Below, one piece after another: positions 5,938 to 6,266 of a stretch of 6,266 bases of DNA. Source of the stretch: Arenicellales bacterium (GTDB taxonomy: Bacteria > Pseudomonadota > Gammaproteobacteria > BMS3Bbin11); assembly GCA_029287965.1 (NCBI GenBank), contig JARFQC010000131.1:1-6266 (forward strand). The letters run 5' to 3'. Each line of letters opens with the position of its first letter. The first letter of the stretch is position 1. The position numbers and the translations under genes are program-made. Under the pieces are notes generated by a model. The model was not told where the DNA came from. It saw only the letters and a list, made by a program, of their open reading frames with translations, and made no database searches.

Positions 5938-5956
5938 ACTGCCGCTTGCCGGCAGT
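5938..5956. repeat. Perfect 7-bp hairpin upstream of the Anbu promoter
   Basis: ACTGCCG (5938-5944), loop CTTGC, CGGCAGT (5950-5956). It is 14 bp before the proposed -35. It could be an operator, or a weak terminator insulating the Anbu gene, although no T-run follows (CAGCTTTGCC). Confidence 0.4.
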
Positions 5957-5970
5957 CAGCTTTGCCTCGT

Positions 5971-5999
5971 TTGACCCGGCTGTGGCCGTGCGTTTAGTC
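5971..5999 (+). promoter_or_regulatory. Possible sigma70 promoter for the Anbu gene
   Basis: TTGACC (5971-5976), a 17-bp spacer, then TTAGTC (5994-5999). The -35 is good, the -10 weak. It lies about 65 bp before the start codon on the correct strand. Confidence 0.35.
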
Positions 6000-6062
6000 T
6001 ATCTTGATACGCCGGCCATGCTCGCGTTAAGTCCACAACCCGCAATCGGTGATTCTGCCTGT

Positions 6063-6266
6063 ATGACCTATTGTCTTGGTATCTCCGTCAAATCCGGCCT
6101 GGTCCTGGCATCGGATTCCCGCACAAATGCCGGTTCGGACCAGGTCAGCCAGTACGGCAAGATGCACACCATGGGTATCGATGGCGAGCGCCAGTTTGTC
6201 CTGCTAAGCGCCGGCAACCTCGCCACCACCCAGGCAGTTCTGACACACATCCGCCATGAACTCACG
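6063..6266 (+). CDS. Anbu-type proteasome-related Ntn hydrolase, 3' end missing
   Basis: 68 residues to the window edge. The N-terminus MTYCLGISVKSGLVLASDSRTNAG followed by LLSAGNLATTQAVL (47-60) matches the conserved opening of Anbu (ancestral beta-subunit) proteins, bacterial relatives of proteasome beta subunits and HslV. Removal of Met1 would expose Thr as the N-terminal nucleophile; Asp18 (17 after processing) in ASDSRTN and Lys33 in YGKMH fall where the supporting catalytic residues lie in the fold. This is why ATG 6063 is preferred over the in-frame ATG at 6018, which would bury the Thr behind 15 extra residues. No clear Shine-Dalgarno precedes it. Known Anbu loci often also encode an ATP-grasp protein, an alpha-E protein and a transglutaminase-like protein; these would lie to the right, unseen. 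Peptidase activity of Anbu proteins is poorly defined. Confidence 0.9.
   Translation, partial: MTYCLGISVKSGLVLASDSRTNAGSDQVSQYGKMHTMGIDGERQFVLLSAGNLATTQAVLTHIRHELT

Larger units (their letters stand above)
5660..6062. other. Long divergent intergenic region before the Anbu gene
   Basis: About 400 bp with no supported gene. It contains small hairpins: GTGCG/CGCAC with loop CGTA at 5894-5907, and a 7-bp perfect stem ACTGCCG/CGGCAGT with loop CTTGC at 5938-5956. The length exceeds what two promoters need, so a regulatory element or an undetected short RNA or ORF is possible. Confidence 0.4.

Noticed and set aside
6018..6062. Upstream in-frame ATG for the Anbu gene
   Set aside because: It would place 15 residues before the Met-Thr opening that gives the N-terminal nucleophile.
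1..6266. CRISPR array, tRNA or rRNA gene
   Set aside because: No regularly spaced direct repeats and no tRNA-like or rRNA-like stretch were seen on reading both strands.

Overview
The window (about 60% G+C by eye) looks like a proteobacterial chromosome segment, most likely gammaproteobacterial. The evidence is a MobB-type molybdenum-cofactor protein, an Anbu-type bacterial proteasome-like subunit, two short lipoproteins with signal peptidase II leaders, and dispersed palindromic repeats of the GTCGGATTA...TAATCCGAC kind often seen in gammaproteobacteria. The taxonomic call is an inference; no rRNA or tRNA is present.

Layout. 1-1242 (minus, running off the left edge): a putative lipoprotein with TPR repeats followed by FG-GAP/VCBS-type Asp-rich repeats. 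1243-1394: a divergent intergenic region with two palindromic motifs. 1395-2381 (plus): a nitrilase-superfamily amidohydrolase with a complete Glu-Lys-Glu-Cys set spaced much like aliphatic amidase. 2382-2475: a convergent gap with a strong hairpin overlapping the next gene's stop. 2476-2877 (minus): a small lipoprotein with an unusual C-terminal transmembrane helix. About 2928-4695: an apparently intact IS1182-family insertion sequence (one 544-residue transposase on the minus strand, about 19-bp imperfect terminal inverted repeats), abutting a C/T-rich hairpin repeat. 4732-4778: a palindromic repeat remnant. 4820-5356 (minus): mobB. 5501-5659 (minus): a 52-codon acidic small ORF with a good ribosome binding site. 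5660-6062: a roughly 400-bp non-coding divergent region with hairpins and a possible sigma70 promoter. 6063-6266 (plus, running off the right edge): the first 68 residues of an Anbu-type proteasome-related N-terminal-nucleophile protein.

The genes do not form one pathway: adjacent units mostly point away from or toward each other, and no operon longer than one gene is visible. The most promising part for unusual biology is the right edge, where the Anbu gene starts opposite an unrecognised acidic mini-gene; the partners that usually accompany Anbu would lie outside the window. The IS element is a recent-looking mobile insertion that interrupts no recognisable gene.
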